From: Chlorokybus atmophyticus
Taxonomy: Eukaryota > Streptophyta > Chlorokybophyceae > Chlorokybales > Chlorokybaceae
Assembly: GCA_009103225.1 (NCBI GenBank)
Contig: RHPI01003788.1
Location: 139,245 to 203,244, forward strand
DNA: 64,000 nucleotides
Direction of reading: 5' to 3'
The notes under the pieces are model-generated. The model had not been told where the DNA came from. It made no database searches and was given only the letters and a program-made list of their open reading frames with translations. Positions 47,059 through 63,793 of the stretch are shown here, in pieces. A program made the position numbers and the translations under genes. Positions within the stretch are counted from its first letter, which is position 1. Each line of letters begins with the position of its first letter.

Positions 47059-47457
47059 TGTTGAGAACTAGTGATGCGCCTAGTGTGTGTGTATTTGCCT
47101 CCTACATACAAGTGTGCACACACTAAGGACAAGTGCAGCAAGCACGCCAACTATAGAGACAATGTGCGACCCACTGTATTAAGCAGTATACAGTGTCTTA
47201 TATACTATGCTACTAAGCATTGGTCAACTCTAGTCAACTCTGGTCAAAGTCAACACTAGTCAACACTAGTCAACACTAGTCAATGGTCAAAGTCAACAGT
47301 CAAAGTCAAAGTTGACCATGGGTGACCATGACTGCCGTAACTCCCGTAACTCTCGTAACTCTCGTAACTCCCGTAACTATAAAGGTTAAGCTGATCGTAC
47401 CAACTACATGTAGGCGCCGCCTATACATGTACTTTCAACAAGCTATAACATTTGACA
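47059..47457 (-). repeat. 5' LTR of the copia-type element (399 bp)
   Basis: It carries a GTCAA/TTGAC-rich array (near 47221-47320), a CCCGTAACT/CTCGTAACT array (near 47335-47380), and an inverted repeat TACATGTAGGCG...CGCCTATACATGTA (near 47405-47432). It has extra array units compared with the 3' LTR. Confidence 0.88.
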
Positions 47458-47462
47458 GTTGT

Positions 47463-50371
47463 CCACAACAACAGGTAGTCAAGGAAGACCACCAACAACT
47501 CCACCCGCAATAGCAGGAAGTGGGAGGCGCTAATGCGTGTGTGTGTGTGGCGCCTACTCTTCGGTGCAGGCGTCAACCTTAAAGTAAACACTTGAAACCC
47601 TAGCTATAACGCTTAGAAACGCCCCACGTTGGAGGGTAAGGAAGGCCCCTGGAATAGTTCAGCCAAGCACCCCAAACACACAGCAAGTAAGCACAAGGCT
47701 GAGTTCGACTGAACCCCAAACACCGTACTGGCCTAGCCTGTTATACTCCTCCTTGTTACCTTCCCACTTGGCCACAGGTAAGCTGAAAAGCCATCAACGC
47801 CTTTTCGCTCACACTGTGCTGACAAATCAGATTCTCTTGGCCATACAGGTCTCCAAGAGGAACTAGCATATGCCACTGGCATATGCCAACAAGGTGTGAC
47901 ACATGTCACTTCAACCATGCATATCAATAACTACTGTATCGCACACAATATGATGATGTGACACATGTCTCGTCAACCCCACATGTCTCATCAGCAACCA
48001 GCTAATGGCATGTAGATTAACTAACTGTGTGCAAGCCGCTTATCAATGCCTTGTACAGTTCACCTTGCACAAGGCGTATTAGCACAAGGCCCTCATACAT
48101 AGTCAGTCGGACTGACTGCAAGAGTGAACCACGTAGGTATTGCACAAACCTAAGCAGTTGAACTCTCATACAATCATGTTGTAACATAGCCGCTTGAGGG
48201 CATGCCTTGCATGTTAGGCGTGACACTCTTAAGCAACACATGCGTCAAATGGAAGACATTGTCCAACGCACAGCGCCACACATGAGAGGTAGCCAACAAG
48301 CAATAGCTTTGGTCAGTCTTCAGAGTCTTGCATGGTTTTCCATTTGGATTCCATTGGGGTTTTGCATGTCTGCTTGTTGGTGCGCACAACCCTGAGCTGC
48401 CATGGGATAGTATAGGCCAATCTGTAGATGCCCATATGCAAAGCAATAGCAAAAAGCTATATACCTCACAAGGCAAAGCACAAGCGATATGTCACATGGG
48501 CAGCATGTTCATAATTACGGGCATCATGTCCCGTAGTCCAGCACAAGAGCAGAATAATGCAGCGCTACTATCATTGGTGTTTACAATGTCACTATGCCTA
48601 GGCATGTACATGGGCAAGACTTAGAGTAACATAAGTTGCACGGTTAGAGGCAAGCAATTGTGCAAGAGGGGTGTGCTGCTTTGCCGTCCTGCATGACAGG
48701 GGGGGCTACAGATGCTATGCTATTGGTGCTATGGCTGCTGGTGCCGCTGCTTATGTTGTGAATGTGCATCGCATTACTAACTGATTCAGTATACTTACAC
48801 TGCGATGCTGAGCCTACTGTTGCAACCAGCGTCTAATGCCTACTACCTACTGTGCACTAACTCACTAGCCTTCACGCTGGCCGCCACGACACATAAGACT
48901 ATCCCGCCGCCAAAGCACCATGAGGCTGGGAGTGTGGCGGGGTAGGGGGCGGGCGTAGAGCACACCACGACACAGCATACAACGTTACATCCAACTGCTT
49001 GCTTCAGCCTCCTCTACACACTATGGAAACTGTCGCCGACCTGTGCACCTCAGTTTGGTTGCTTTGTTGGTTGATTCGCACGTTGCCCTGCTGCCGCTGC
49101 TGCCTGCCTCAACCACCCACCCACCCACTTATTGCATTGCACCTAGAAGCACTTAGCGTAGTAGTGCCCCGGGTGCAACTAATTGTGACTGCCTGTTGGT
49201 TTGCTTGCTTGGCTCTAGCTAGTTTGTGGAGCTTGTGTGAGCGCGTATGTGCATGTATAAAATATGATTTATACCCTATGCATGTATAAAAGATGACTTA
49301 TACCCTATGCAAGGTGTGCAGTACTGGTAGGAGACCGAAGCAGTGACTGGCAAGTAGCAAGCTGCAGCGCTGATGTACATCATATGCAGGACATGCATGC
49401 GCATGCACAACGTGTAGTCCAGTCAGCACGCAGCAACACATGCAAGGTGTCGTACATATGACATTTAGTTGACCACCGGGCTACTACTAGCACGCTAATC
49501 TACTGCCTCTACCCGGTTAGACATGCAGCAGTCAATACGCAGTTGGTGATCACCTGCCCACATGGGCGTTGGTTAGTTGTTGGCGCTTTCGGTCACGCAG
49601 ACAGCATGCACATTGGCGACCAGGACTTCCCCTCCCTCTCTCCCTGGCTCCGCCTCCTTCCTCGCCCTTTGCTAGCGGCGCAGCAGGGTTTGCTGGGTTG
49701 TGTCGTAGTTGCGTTGAACTGCCGACGTCAGCAGTGCCTGGTCCAGTGCCCTCCGCACAGGTTGTGCTGTGTTCGGTTCGGGTGCTGGGCTGGTTAGGTG
49801 CTGGTTGGGGTTGGGTGGTGGGGTTGGTTGCCTGCGTCTCCGGCATGGGCATGTGTGAGGTTGTTCTAGACAGACGCATTGTATGTTGTGCTTGCGATCT
49901 GGTCATATTAAACGGTGTTTGATGGATAGTAGCAAGCATGTATGGGGCAATGCGGCTTCACATTGTTTGCATATGCCGTGAATGCCATAATATGGCATTG
50001 CATGCTTTATGTAATCTTATACTACCACACGCAGACACATATGGATATATAAGATTTACTGCAGACCAATAGTTACAACCCCAGTGTTGGGCGAGCTATG
50101 GATGGTTCGCTGCATATGGGACAGGCGCCCACATGTAGAGTTGCAACTACAGCTCCACATAGATATAACGTCTTCACACTGCGTCATTCCGTTCCCATAT
50201 ACCAACAAAACTACCACGTAACACATAACCCTCCAACTGCCCACAAGCGCCAACCGACCCCGGCGCATATACTTGAGCTCTCAGTTTCGGTCAAACACGC
50301 CATTTCGCAACCAAGTGCAACAAGCAGCGAGTAGTTGTGTCACCACCACTACACCGCGCACACACGCACAC
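47463..50371. other. Intergenic region; no recognised gene
   Basis: No frame shows conserved motifs. A 29-bp tandem duplication lies at 49251-49308. A C-rich pyrimidine stretch lies near 49628-49670. GCATGC-rich patches occur as elsewhere. Any promoter here would have to serve an undetected gene, since the flanking GT69 gene points leftward and ends at 50372. Confidence 0.4.
49251..49308. repeat. 29-bp tandem duplication
   Basis: Two adjacent units of 29 bp (starting GCATGTATAAAA and ending TTATACCCTAT) differ at two positions. Each contains TATAAAA. No gene follows closely. Confidence 0.85.
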
Positions 50372-53300
50372 TCAACAAGACCCTTGATTGTGGCACATCA
50401 CGATGGGCGAGTGCGGGCGCGGGTGGAAGTGGGTTTGCGCGCAGCGTTCGGTGTCGTGCAAGTGAGACAACACGTCGGCGGGACACCACTCGCGGTGGGC
50501 ATCAATGACAAAAGCAAAGCTCTTCCCACACTGCCGCCGCACATCATTCCAATGAGATTGCGCCGGGTCCTCGTGTGCTTTTGCCCACTCGTGAAAAGGT
50601 TGGATTCGCATCGACCACAGCGTGCCCATTAAGTGCGCCTTCCACACTGTGTGCTCAGTCGGGCCCCATGACACGGTGTGGAGCCGTAATCGCCCACCCA
50701 ACTTTTCACCTAATTGCTCCACACGCCTTGCCAAGCTGTCGGGAACGGTCTCCCCTTCCCTGCCAACAAACCGACCATGGATAAGCACTACAACAGTACT
50801 TCATAAGACACCAACAGAGCAACAACATCATTGTTTTTGCAGCACAGTACAATGCAGAACAATCTCACAACAACCACTACGCATAACACGCCACAGAGCA
50901 ACCAACAGAGCAAGACAACATCAGAACTCTCAAAAGTCTTGCACCTGATGGTTATGGCAAGGTACACTTTGTCCCCACCCTGCGCGTTGGGTACATTGGG
51001 GCAAGTGTGGTTGCGTAAGCACACGTCCTCGGGGCACGGGTTGAAGTGATACACGCCGTTAATTGCGGGCTCCCAGTAGCAGTTCTCGCCCTCGTTGGCC
51101 CACGAGCTGCCGTCCATCATTGGACAGCACACCGTGTTGTTGGGCACGCCGTAGCCTGTCGGAATGCTTCTCAGCGACGCAAGCGTTTTCTGGAGCAAAG
51201 GTACGCCAGGCTCATAACCGGGCTTCCATGGGTTGGGGAAAATGCCAATATCATAGGGAGCACGATTGTTGGGCACCTTTACAATCACAATTCAATAAGC
51301 ATGCTCGCGGATTTGTTGTGTGCATACGTGCGTGTACTCTGGCATATGCACAACATATGCAACACGCAAGTGGTGCACCTGCTTTTGTCTGGCAAGGTCG
51401 ATTTCAGCAAATTTGCTGAGCTCATAAGTGACGAGCACACGCGGGTCGATGACCACCTTGGTGGAGTTCTGATACACTTTCCATATGTCCTCACAGAAAT
51501 GTGTCATCTCTGATGAAGAGCATTCACCCCGCCACTGCCAGCAAGTATGAGACCACTTCTTGCAATACTAAGCACCCAGCACCCGCACATGTGCTGCGTG
51601 CACACATGTGCACGCATGCACATGCACTCATGCATTGATACTTGTGCCCACATGCACACACCATGCATGTGCGCGTGCACAAGATATCTACCTGTCGAAA
51701 CCGGAACTGTATCTGCTTGTCTTGAAAAATTTCAGCATTAATGGAGACCATTCCGTTCCACGTGCAGTAGACTGGAAAGGGCAGTCCCTCCTGTATGCGT
51801 GCTTGGTTGGGCGGGAATAGCGAGTACGGCGGCCACATCATGAAACGGTCTCCCGTGATGTCGCGGCCGACCCAATAGTCATAGTACCTGTTGCAATTGG
51901 CACATGATTGGTCGCAATCAACTGGCATATGTATACACTACATGGACACTTATTCGCGTGTGCATGCATTTGTGTGTGGAGGGGTACATGCATGCAAATG
52001 CGCGTCTCAATATGCGATGATAATTAAAGTGTATGCGTGTGCACATGCGTATTGGTATCTCTGTGTCGATTGCAAAAGGAGATGCCATGTGTGCATGCTT
52101 GCACATGCACATGTGCACATGTCCTCACTAATACGTGCATCTGTATGAGACGATATTCTGAGGTCCACATTATGCAGACAAGCACATGCAGCAAGACCTG
52201 ATGCGGCGTTCACGCCAGTCCACGTCACCGATATCAAACCCGGATGCAATGTGCGCATCGTGCAGAAGCAGCAAAAGGGAGTCTTCCGCGCAATGGAAAA
52301 CATCGTTCATAAAAAAAACCTGTGTAATACATACAGTTTTAGGTAAAACAAAACACACCACAGTACCAACTCCACATGTCCACAAGTTCACATACCTTGT
52401 CATAGCGTGGACTGTCTGGCTGCATCAAAGGTATGATAGCTTTGTTGCGAACCTGAGCCAAAAACTCTATGCGCTGTTTGCCGCCTCTCACATCGTCCTT
52501 ACTACCGTTGATGATGTGCGCCACCTGCAACCGCATGATCATGTGAGTATGTTGGTACGCATGCACAGAGGGCACAATGTTTGATCAGAGGGTTTGCCTA
52601 CCTTCATGCTTTGCAGCAAACTGTGCAGCAAAGCAAGCAACGCCGGTGTTGAGTCATTGCTGCCGGATTCATATATTGACACATAAATATTGCTGGGGTT
52701 CAACCAGCTCAGCAGTCTCTGAAGCTGAAATATAAGATGAGGTCCCACCTGTTGAAAAAGCACCTCAGTTGTAAGTACACTTCTTGAATGCATGAAACCA
52801 AGCCTGCATACATGCCCTCATCAAAGCAGGCTTACCCGCTCGTTGTCATGAAGATTCATGGCTATAAACACCCGCAAGTTGTGCAGATAGTCCGTGCCGA
52901 CCTGGTCTTGCAAACCTTTCGCCCAGTGTCGATCACAGATTTGGCGGCCGAGATCATGATCAACATTCAAAACCATGTGCTGTGCAACATCAAAGCACTA
53001 TCAGTCATGCATACCATGACAGCTGACACAAAACATGACATAAGACACGACAAGAAACATGCAATGAGTATGAACGCTCTGTCCAGCACATGTATCCCAT
53101 CAAGACCAACATTTGTTCAAGCACTGATGACACACGTGAGTAAGCAATTGATGACACACAGGTAGCTCGATTGCAAACACAAGAGCAGATATGCTTTACA
53201 GGGATGGTCTTAGTCTATACCTGAAGGCCTAATGTAGGACCAAGAGCAAGCCCGGGTGTTGGTGCTCCTCCCCATCCAGCTTCCCTCGCGGCCTGCTCAA

Positions 53301-53851
53301 AGGATATGGAGCTGGGCGGCCACGTCTGCGCAGGGCTGAGCACAGTCCTCGACACACCGACTGCAATCGCCTGCATTGCATGCATCACTTGACCTTGAGG
53401 CCCAACTTGGCTCAAACATGATGAGGCTTGCGATGCAAAATAAAAGTTGTTGTGCAATTTATATATATAATCATGAGGTGGTGGTCCAATGTTGAGCATG
53501 CATGATACAACCACAATTGCTTCATGCTTAACATTGGTCAAGCATGAAGCATTTGTCTGTGCCTTATTGACCTTGTTCAGCACCGTGCATTGCATGTAGC
53601 AGACACACCACAGTTTGGTCAAGCCATCTGCATGCAGCCAATGAGAAAGGAAGGTGCTAGCTTGATATTGCAATTACCTGTGCAATAAGGCAGAAGACAG
53701 CCGCTGCAGTGGCAATGCGAAGGCCGCGCAGAAGCCAAGTCCAGCGGCGGCTGGCGGGAGTGCCATTACCGTTGCTAATGCCATTGCTGGAGCTGTGGGA
53801 GGTTCCATTGATTGTGATCGGTAAGGAGTTCTTGCTCTCGTTGCGCCGCAT
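50372..53851 (-). CDS. CAP59/CMT1-type (GT69) glycosyltransferase, type II membrane protein
   Basis: Ten exons in phase give 632 aa: 53678-53851, 53221-53370, 52836-52901, 52602-52748, 52396-52524, 52198-52319, 51692-51887, 51379-51534, 50945-51276, 50372-50798. A short Ser/Asn-rich cytosolic N-terminus and one hydrophobic helix (about residues 44-64) fit a Golgi type II enzyme. The conserved core is VFIAMNLHDNE, YVSIYESGSND (about 153-162), FLAQVRNKAI, FFMNDVFHCAED, YYDYWVGRDITG and YCTWNGMVSI, as in the fungal CAP59/CMT1 alpha-1,3-mannosyltransferase family. The donor specificity cannot be read. The last two exons add about 250 residues with many Cys (VCCPMMDG, NPCPEDVC) and a segment TVVVLIHGRFVG that I do not recognise. 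The donor after 52198 is GTCTTG, and the last acceptor (after ATGAAG) has a weak pyrimidine tract, so the exon 10 join is less sure. Confidence 0.85.
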
Positions 53852-55269
53852 AATATGATCCTATCCTAGCCGCGAATGGTGGACGATGCTTGCAAGCGCG
53901 CACAGGATGTGCGCCGGCTCACATGCAACAAAACATCATCGAGTATACAAGACTTGTCATTGTTGGTGTTGTTGTTGGCGCTGCTGTCATTGGCGTCGTT
54001 GCGGCTGGTGGTGACGTTGGTGGATGTTGCTGCCCTTGTGTGCTGGTTGTGTGAGTTCAGAAGCCAGCCTGCAAGAACAAGACCACTGCCTCAATTCCGA
54101 TGCACGCGGACATGACGCTCAGCACAGGATCTTACTCCAAGGGGATATTGGAAAACAAACATAACACAAGGGAAAAAGCAAGCAGAACGCCTATGCTGCT
54201 TATGCTTATGACACTGAGGCAACCACTATGGAAATCCTACAAGCAGCATGTCGTTGTCGCCAACAACAGAGTTCACGTTTTGATAAAGACCCGTTGACAA
54301 TATTGTACGCAAGTAACTCACACTTGAGCCACAGCTGGACAACCAAGCTTTAGAAACACATTGAAAAACAAGCTAAGACCTTAAGCTTCCGTTTCAGCAC
54401 GCTTTGACTCTAGCAAAGGTCGCGCCAATGCAACTCTGCATAATAAGGTGATATTGCATCTTTAAGGTGCATTACGTCTTACCAACAAAAGCAAAAAGGA
54501 AAACAGCACACTTGCTAGCAGCTTCGCAATCAATCAAGCTTTTGCAAAGCAAGCTGTAGCAAGAGAGCATGCAAAACAGCCACCGTCTGCAGGTTAAAGC
54601 AGCACTGCGCTGAAGACACCAGCTGTGACCTCAGCTCATCCACCACAGTGGCCTACCAGGCGATCGCAGCTGTGCGCAACAGATCTCGCTTCAGCAGGAT
54701 TGCACCCACTTCACACCACACGAAAGCCTATGCGCCTCCAGGCCAAGCTTAAGATCAGGCTAGCCTTGCTGTCTCTTCAAGCAAGGCCCAGTGAGGGACA
54801 ACGATCTTGTCAGCGACGCCTGGTGTGCACTACAATGCAACAAGCTTAGCTCCTCTACCCGCACCGCCGTCGTTGCCGCCGCCGCTGCCAGCCGTTGAAC
54901 CCGCCGCTCACATGCCAAGCAGACACGTAACATAGCAAGCCCAAAAACCTTAACTAAAAAGGCAAAAGCGTTATACCCAGAACGCTTGTCGTCCAATGAT
55001 TAGCAGCGTCCACTAAACGACACGTTTCCCGCAATATAACAACTGTTTCCGCTGGCTACCAAAGCTGCATAAGCCGCGACGTGTTGGCGTAGCAATTAAG
55101 CCTCTACAATTTGGTGAAGCAGAGTTATCGTGCATGTAAGTCTTGTGCGGCTTGTGCAGCTTGTGCGGAGTATAGCCCCGCCGTCAGGGTTAGGGTTTGG
55201 TCTCTTTAGCGGCGGCGGCGGCGTTGGTTGCGGGGTGGGCGGCGGGCGGGCCGGTGTGCAACCGCCACA
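53852..55269. other. Divergent intergenic region between GT69 gene and eL27
   Basis: It holds the promoters of both genes. No gene is supported inside, though GCTT/AAGC-rich sequence fills 54300-54900. The GC-rich stretch 55200-55260 just before the eL27 start is probably its 5' UTR. Confidence 0.45.
55186..55198 (+). promoter_or_regulatory. Double telo-box upstream of eL27
   Basis: AGGGTTAGGGTTT lies 72-84 bp before the start codon. This is the reverse of AAACCCTAACCCT, a motif enriched just upstream of plant ribosomal protein genes. A regulatory role is inferred. Confidence 0.55.
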
Positions 55270-56371
55270 ATGGTGAAGTTCCTGAAGCCCGGCAAGGTCG
55301 TGGTGGTACTTAATGGCCGCTACGCCGGCCGCAAGGCTGTCATTGTTAAGAACTTTGACGACGGCACCTCCGGCCGCGCCTATGGCCATGCCCTGCTTGC
55401 AGGCATCTCCAAGTACCCCCGCAAGGTGTGTGCTATTTTACCAAGTCAAGTCAACTCTACGTGCTACTGGTCATTACGATCATTGTATTTGCTCAGCGGA
55501 TCGCATTGGTTTTGGTGTACTTAGCAAGTTAGGTTTCGGAGGAGGGTAGGATTAGGTTTTCTCGGTGATGTGTGTTTGCTCGGCAGTAGAGGACTTACAG
55601 GCCTTTTCGCCTCCTGTAGGTGATTAAGAAGTCTTCCCAGAAGACCATCGCCAGGCGGTCAAGGTTGAAGGCTTTTGTGAAGACGGTCAACTACAACCAC
55701 ATCATGCCCACCAGGTCAGACTCTTAGCATGGAGCATGTGTGCTTCAGTTGTGTACGGGACTGAGAAGTTGTTAATTCACCTAAGGCGATGTTCAGCGTG
55801 CTTGCGGTTGCTCTGCCTCATGTACCATTCCACAGGACCAGGCTGGATAGCTTGATGAGCATGGTCTTCCACGCAAACTCACAGTGATATCCTGTTGTTG
55901 CATGTTTGTGGTATTGTACAGTGCTATTGCAGCCAACAAGAATGGTTGCAAGTGGAACTGTGTGAAAGGCTTGCCTGTTCGGCGATTGGCCCACTGATTG
56001 TGATGTGTTTGCGTTTGCCAGGTACACACTTGATGTTGACTTGAAGACCATTGTCACACCCGATTGCCTCGAGAACGCCACCAAGCGCGTCAGCGCTAAG
56101 AAGGTTAGTATGCGTGTGTCAAGCAGGTTGTTGGCTGCCAATTGCATTGCAAACTTCAGCGTAGCTCACAGTAATATAGGTAGCGGTTGTTTGTAGTGTC
56201 GTTGCCATTTAGTGGCTGATCTGTTAGCTGCACAGTACAAGTGCATGCCGTTGGCATAAGAAGAGGCTCAATCAATAGAGGTTTCTCTGTAAACAGGAAA
56301 CGAAGAAGGTTCTGGAAGAGCGGTTTAAGACTGGCAAGAACAGGTGGTTCTTCACCAAGCTCCGCTTCTAG
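55270..56371 (+). CDS. RPL27: 60S ribosomal protein eL27
   Basis: Four exons in phase give 135 aa: 55270-55425, 55620-55714, 56022-56103, 56297-56371. The protein starts [20 protein letters not shown] (a KOW-like motif), has [10 protein letters not shown] in the middle, and ends [10 protein letters not shown], the hallmark C-terminus of eL27. Length equals the family norm (about 136). It is a structural protein of the large cytosolic ribosomal subunit. A TGTAAC lies about 30 nt beyond the stop and could be a green-algal type poly(A) signal. Confidence 0.98.
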
Positions 56372-58004
56372 GCTGTGTATTGCTGCATGCTGAACTTTTC
56401 TGTAACAGTTGAGCATTTCCTCGCGTGAAGTTGTGCATTCTGATCTCTTGCTTGTAGTTACAAGTGCATCCTCGCATCTGCTCAGTTGCAGTCATGCCTT
56501 TGAGGTCGTCTTGTGAGAGAAAGCTGCGCAGAGGATACTGCAAGTCATGCATACCCATAAGCTTTAGGTTGTAGGGCAAAAGAGTAGTCGAAATGCACAA
56601 CAGGCAGCACCACAAGCAGCAAATAAGTTAGATACCAAGACAGGCAAGAGCAACACTTCAATCATCACAGGGGCTTTACAATTATGTCTGCTACATGCAC
56701 AATTTGCGCTGAGCGGGGCGGGGCAGCAGGATGCAGTGGCAAGCATCAAGCGAGAAGTAACCAATATGAGCACACCAACTTGAGCACACAGGCATAGACA
56801 CAAGGTGAGAACCCAGGAGAGCGGCGTCGAAGCAACAGCAATAGCCAGGCGTGAGGGTGCAGGGTGGGAAGGCGGCTGTGCGTGGCTGTGCAAATGGGTT
56901 GTGCCGCCGCCGCCGCCGATGCTTGTCCCGAGTCTCTGCTAGGGCAGCATAAGACCAAAGTATGCAATGAGCCAGTACGGCTGCAGTCATCCACCTTACT
57001 CATCACACCACATCCTTGCACACATTCACCACCTGCCAATGTTATGTCATGGTTGTTCAACAGCATAGCTATGTGCGTGCAACTGTGCAACAAAATGCGA
57101 ATGCATGCAGGTTTGAGGTTGTACATTTTAACATTGGAATATTGATGCGATGCCATAGTTTGAAACCATGGGCATTCATTCAACGCAATTGCTAGTCAGC
57201 CCAGATGCAGATTTCAACGTGTAGCGTAAATTATAAGATTCTGCTACATAATCCCATTACGGCGCACTTCCATGTTGCTGGCATTGATCCAAGAATTTAC
57301 GCATTGCATCAAGGTTTGCAGTAGTGGCACGCATGACATCAGTTGGCAGCTTGCCACTTATGTTGGCAAACAAGCTACGACAAATTGGCATTCGAGTTCT
57401 GTTGCTGTGTGCACTTGTACAATATGCTTACTGCATCCTGCAAGCATGGTCAGAACCAGTGCTTACCACAAAAGTATGCAACATGCACTTGGTCGCAACA
57501 ATGTGGCCTTGATACATACACATGACCGCTACCAGTCAGGGACACATGAACGCATCCACGCAGGGAGTTTGAGCCGTGCATGCCACTGTGCGTGTGAGTG
57601 GTACGACTGATGAAACCCTAAGCATGCAGCCGGCAGCCGCATAAGTAGTACTGGTGGGAGAGCGGTGGCGGGGGGAGTCAGGTCTGCTGGTCGCGGTGAT
57701 CATTGACATCCGGTGGTGCAAGGCTGATACTACTGGCGGTGTCGCAGGTGATGATGCATGCATGTTGAGCGGGGTAAGGGCAATAGCGAAGCTAGCTACG
57801 TAGGTTGTATTCGGCCCGGTGGTGAAATAAGTTGCTGCCATTGTGGACTGTGACTGTGCTGTTGTATGGGCCATGCAATGGTCAGTCACATGCAGCATTG
57901 CATATTTTCTACACTCAGTACCACAAGTTGCGGCTGGAAACAACATAGAGCATAATATGGCTGTTTAACACAGCATGGTATTGCCAGTCCAACATGCATA
58001 GCAT
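56372..58004. other. Convergent 3' region between eL27 and ubiquitin-eL40
   Basis: No gene with conserved motifs is found. An isolated AAACCCTAA lies at 57613-57621 with no recognised gene beside it. A GCCGCCGCC run lies near 56904-56920. Confidence 0.45.
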
Positions 58005-62758
<4,754 letters not shown>

Positions 62759-63523
62759 ACTGGAAGAGAGGAAGTATTGTCGCTGCATGTTTAATACAAC
62801 ATGCTGCATGTTTATACCAAGCTGAGCATTTCCGTGTGCTGTTCTCTTTGGCACATGTACACAGTTCCAATGCACACGTTGGCTGCTTGTGAGCTACATG
62901 CAGTCACCTATGCACAGGACGGGTCACGTGCATAGATGTTCAGTAAACAATGGGATGGTTTGCAGACACTAAGCAAACTTAATTTAGGGATATGCTGTAG
63001 GTGATCATCATGTCGGCCGCGGTGTTGTCTTGCACTGGATTATGTCAAGTTAGACGTTGTGGTGTTTGCCAGTCATACCACTGGCTCTGCACAAGTCACC
63101 AGAAGGACAATATTCAGAAATCAAAAGCTCTTGCGCGCACAGCCCTTGTGCCTTGTGGGCAGTTGGTTTCTACTACTGCTGCTACGGATGCATGCTTGCA
63201 TGACTGAAGGGGTGTGAGCGAGGTGTAGGTAGTCCTGTAGGTGGTAGTGTCGGTCAGCCTGGTGGTTTATCTATCATTGGTGGTTGGCCTACATGCTATG
63301 TGCTAATTGTACACTCTGCATGTCCAATGCATGGGCATATGCGTTTCGCACTCACTGTACAAGCTCCTATACACATGATGCTCGTTCCCAGCTAATATGA
63401 CAGTTCGTTGCAGTCGTTTTGCACTTGCAGGCGAGTCAACTCCTAGCGGCACAAGGCCCGGAGCCGCCACAGTTGGCACGGCCCAGTTCTGGCAGTTGCT
63501 AACGTGTGGCGCCCGTGTTTCAG
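62759..63523. other. 3' flank of MetAP2 and unresolved sequence
   Basis: A frame from an ATG at 63010 to 63205 encodes 65 residues rich in Ser, Ala, Cys and basic residues. It could be a targeting-type first exon of a gene running right, but no donor is clearly in phase. Nothing else is recognised. Confidence 0.35.
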
Positions 63524-63793
63524 GTGGGCCGCTATGCAAGTGTCATCCCCTCTGCCTGCGCCTGCCTCGCTGCTGCTGTGCTTGCATTGTGTGGTGTTGT
63601 TGGTGTTGATGTTGTTGCTAAGTTGCAGTTTTCAGGGGCCTGGGCCAGCCCGTTGCTATTGTTGCTGTTGTTATCGTCAACTTGGCTTGTAACAATTCTC
63701 ACCGTGTTCTATGCCTTGTTTGGTGTGCTGCCGGTGTGCTTGCAAACGTGCATGCTATGGCGCTTTGTGCCTACATACACAGACCTGCAATAA
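63524..63793 (+). CDS. Possible last exon of a small membrane protein
   Basis: After TTTCAG the frame runs 89 codons to TAA. It is strongly hydrophobic, with two or three likely membrane helices (ACLAAAVLALCGVVGVDVV; LLLLLLLSSTWLVTILTVFY). The phase-0 acceptor and lack of stops suggest a real C-terminal exon. Upstream exons would lie in 63.0-63.5 kb. I do not recognise the family. Confidence 0.35.
   Translation: MGRYASVIPSACACLAAAVLALCGVVGVDVVAKLQFSGAWASPLLLLLLLSSTWLVTILTVFYALFGVLPVCLQTCMLWRFVPTYTDLQ

Larger units (their letters stand above)
45147..47457 (-). mobile_element. Non-autonomous Ty1/copia-type LTR retrotransposon (gag only)
   Basis: Two long direct repeats (45147-45506 and 47059-47457) begin TGTTGAGAAC and end TTTAACA or TTTGACA on the plus strand. 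GTTGT is duplicated exactly at 45142-45146 and 47458-47462. The gene inside reads on the minus strand, so the 5' LTR is 47059-47457. The primer site GGTTATGGGCCCA (complement of 47046-47058) directly touches it. It matches the anticodon-region half of initiator Met tRNA, the priming mode known for Drosophila copia and yeast Ty5. Only a gag-like frame is present. No protease, integrase or RT is seen in the 640 bp between gag and the 3' LTR, so movement would need helper proteins. Confidence 0.9.

Noticed and set aside
54760-54996. A small minus-strand gene upstream of eL27
   Set aside because: It begins at a TTG, has no conserved motif and no splice or regulatory support.
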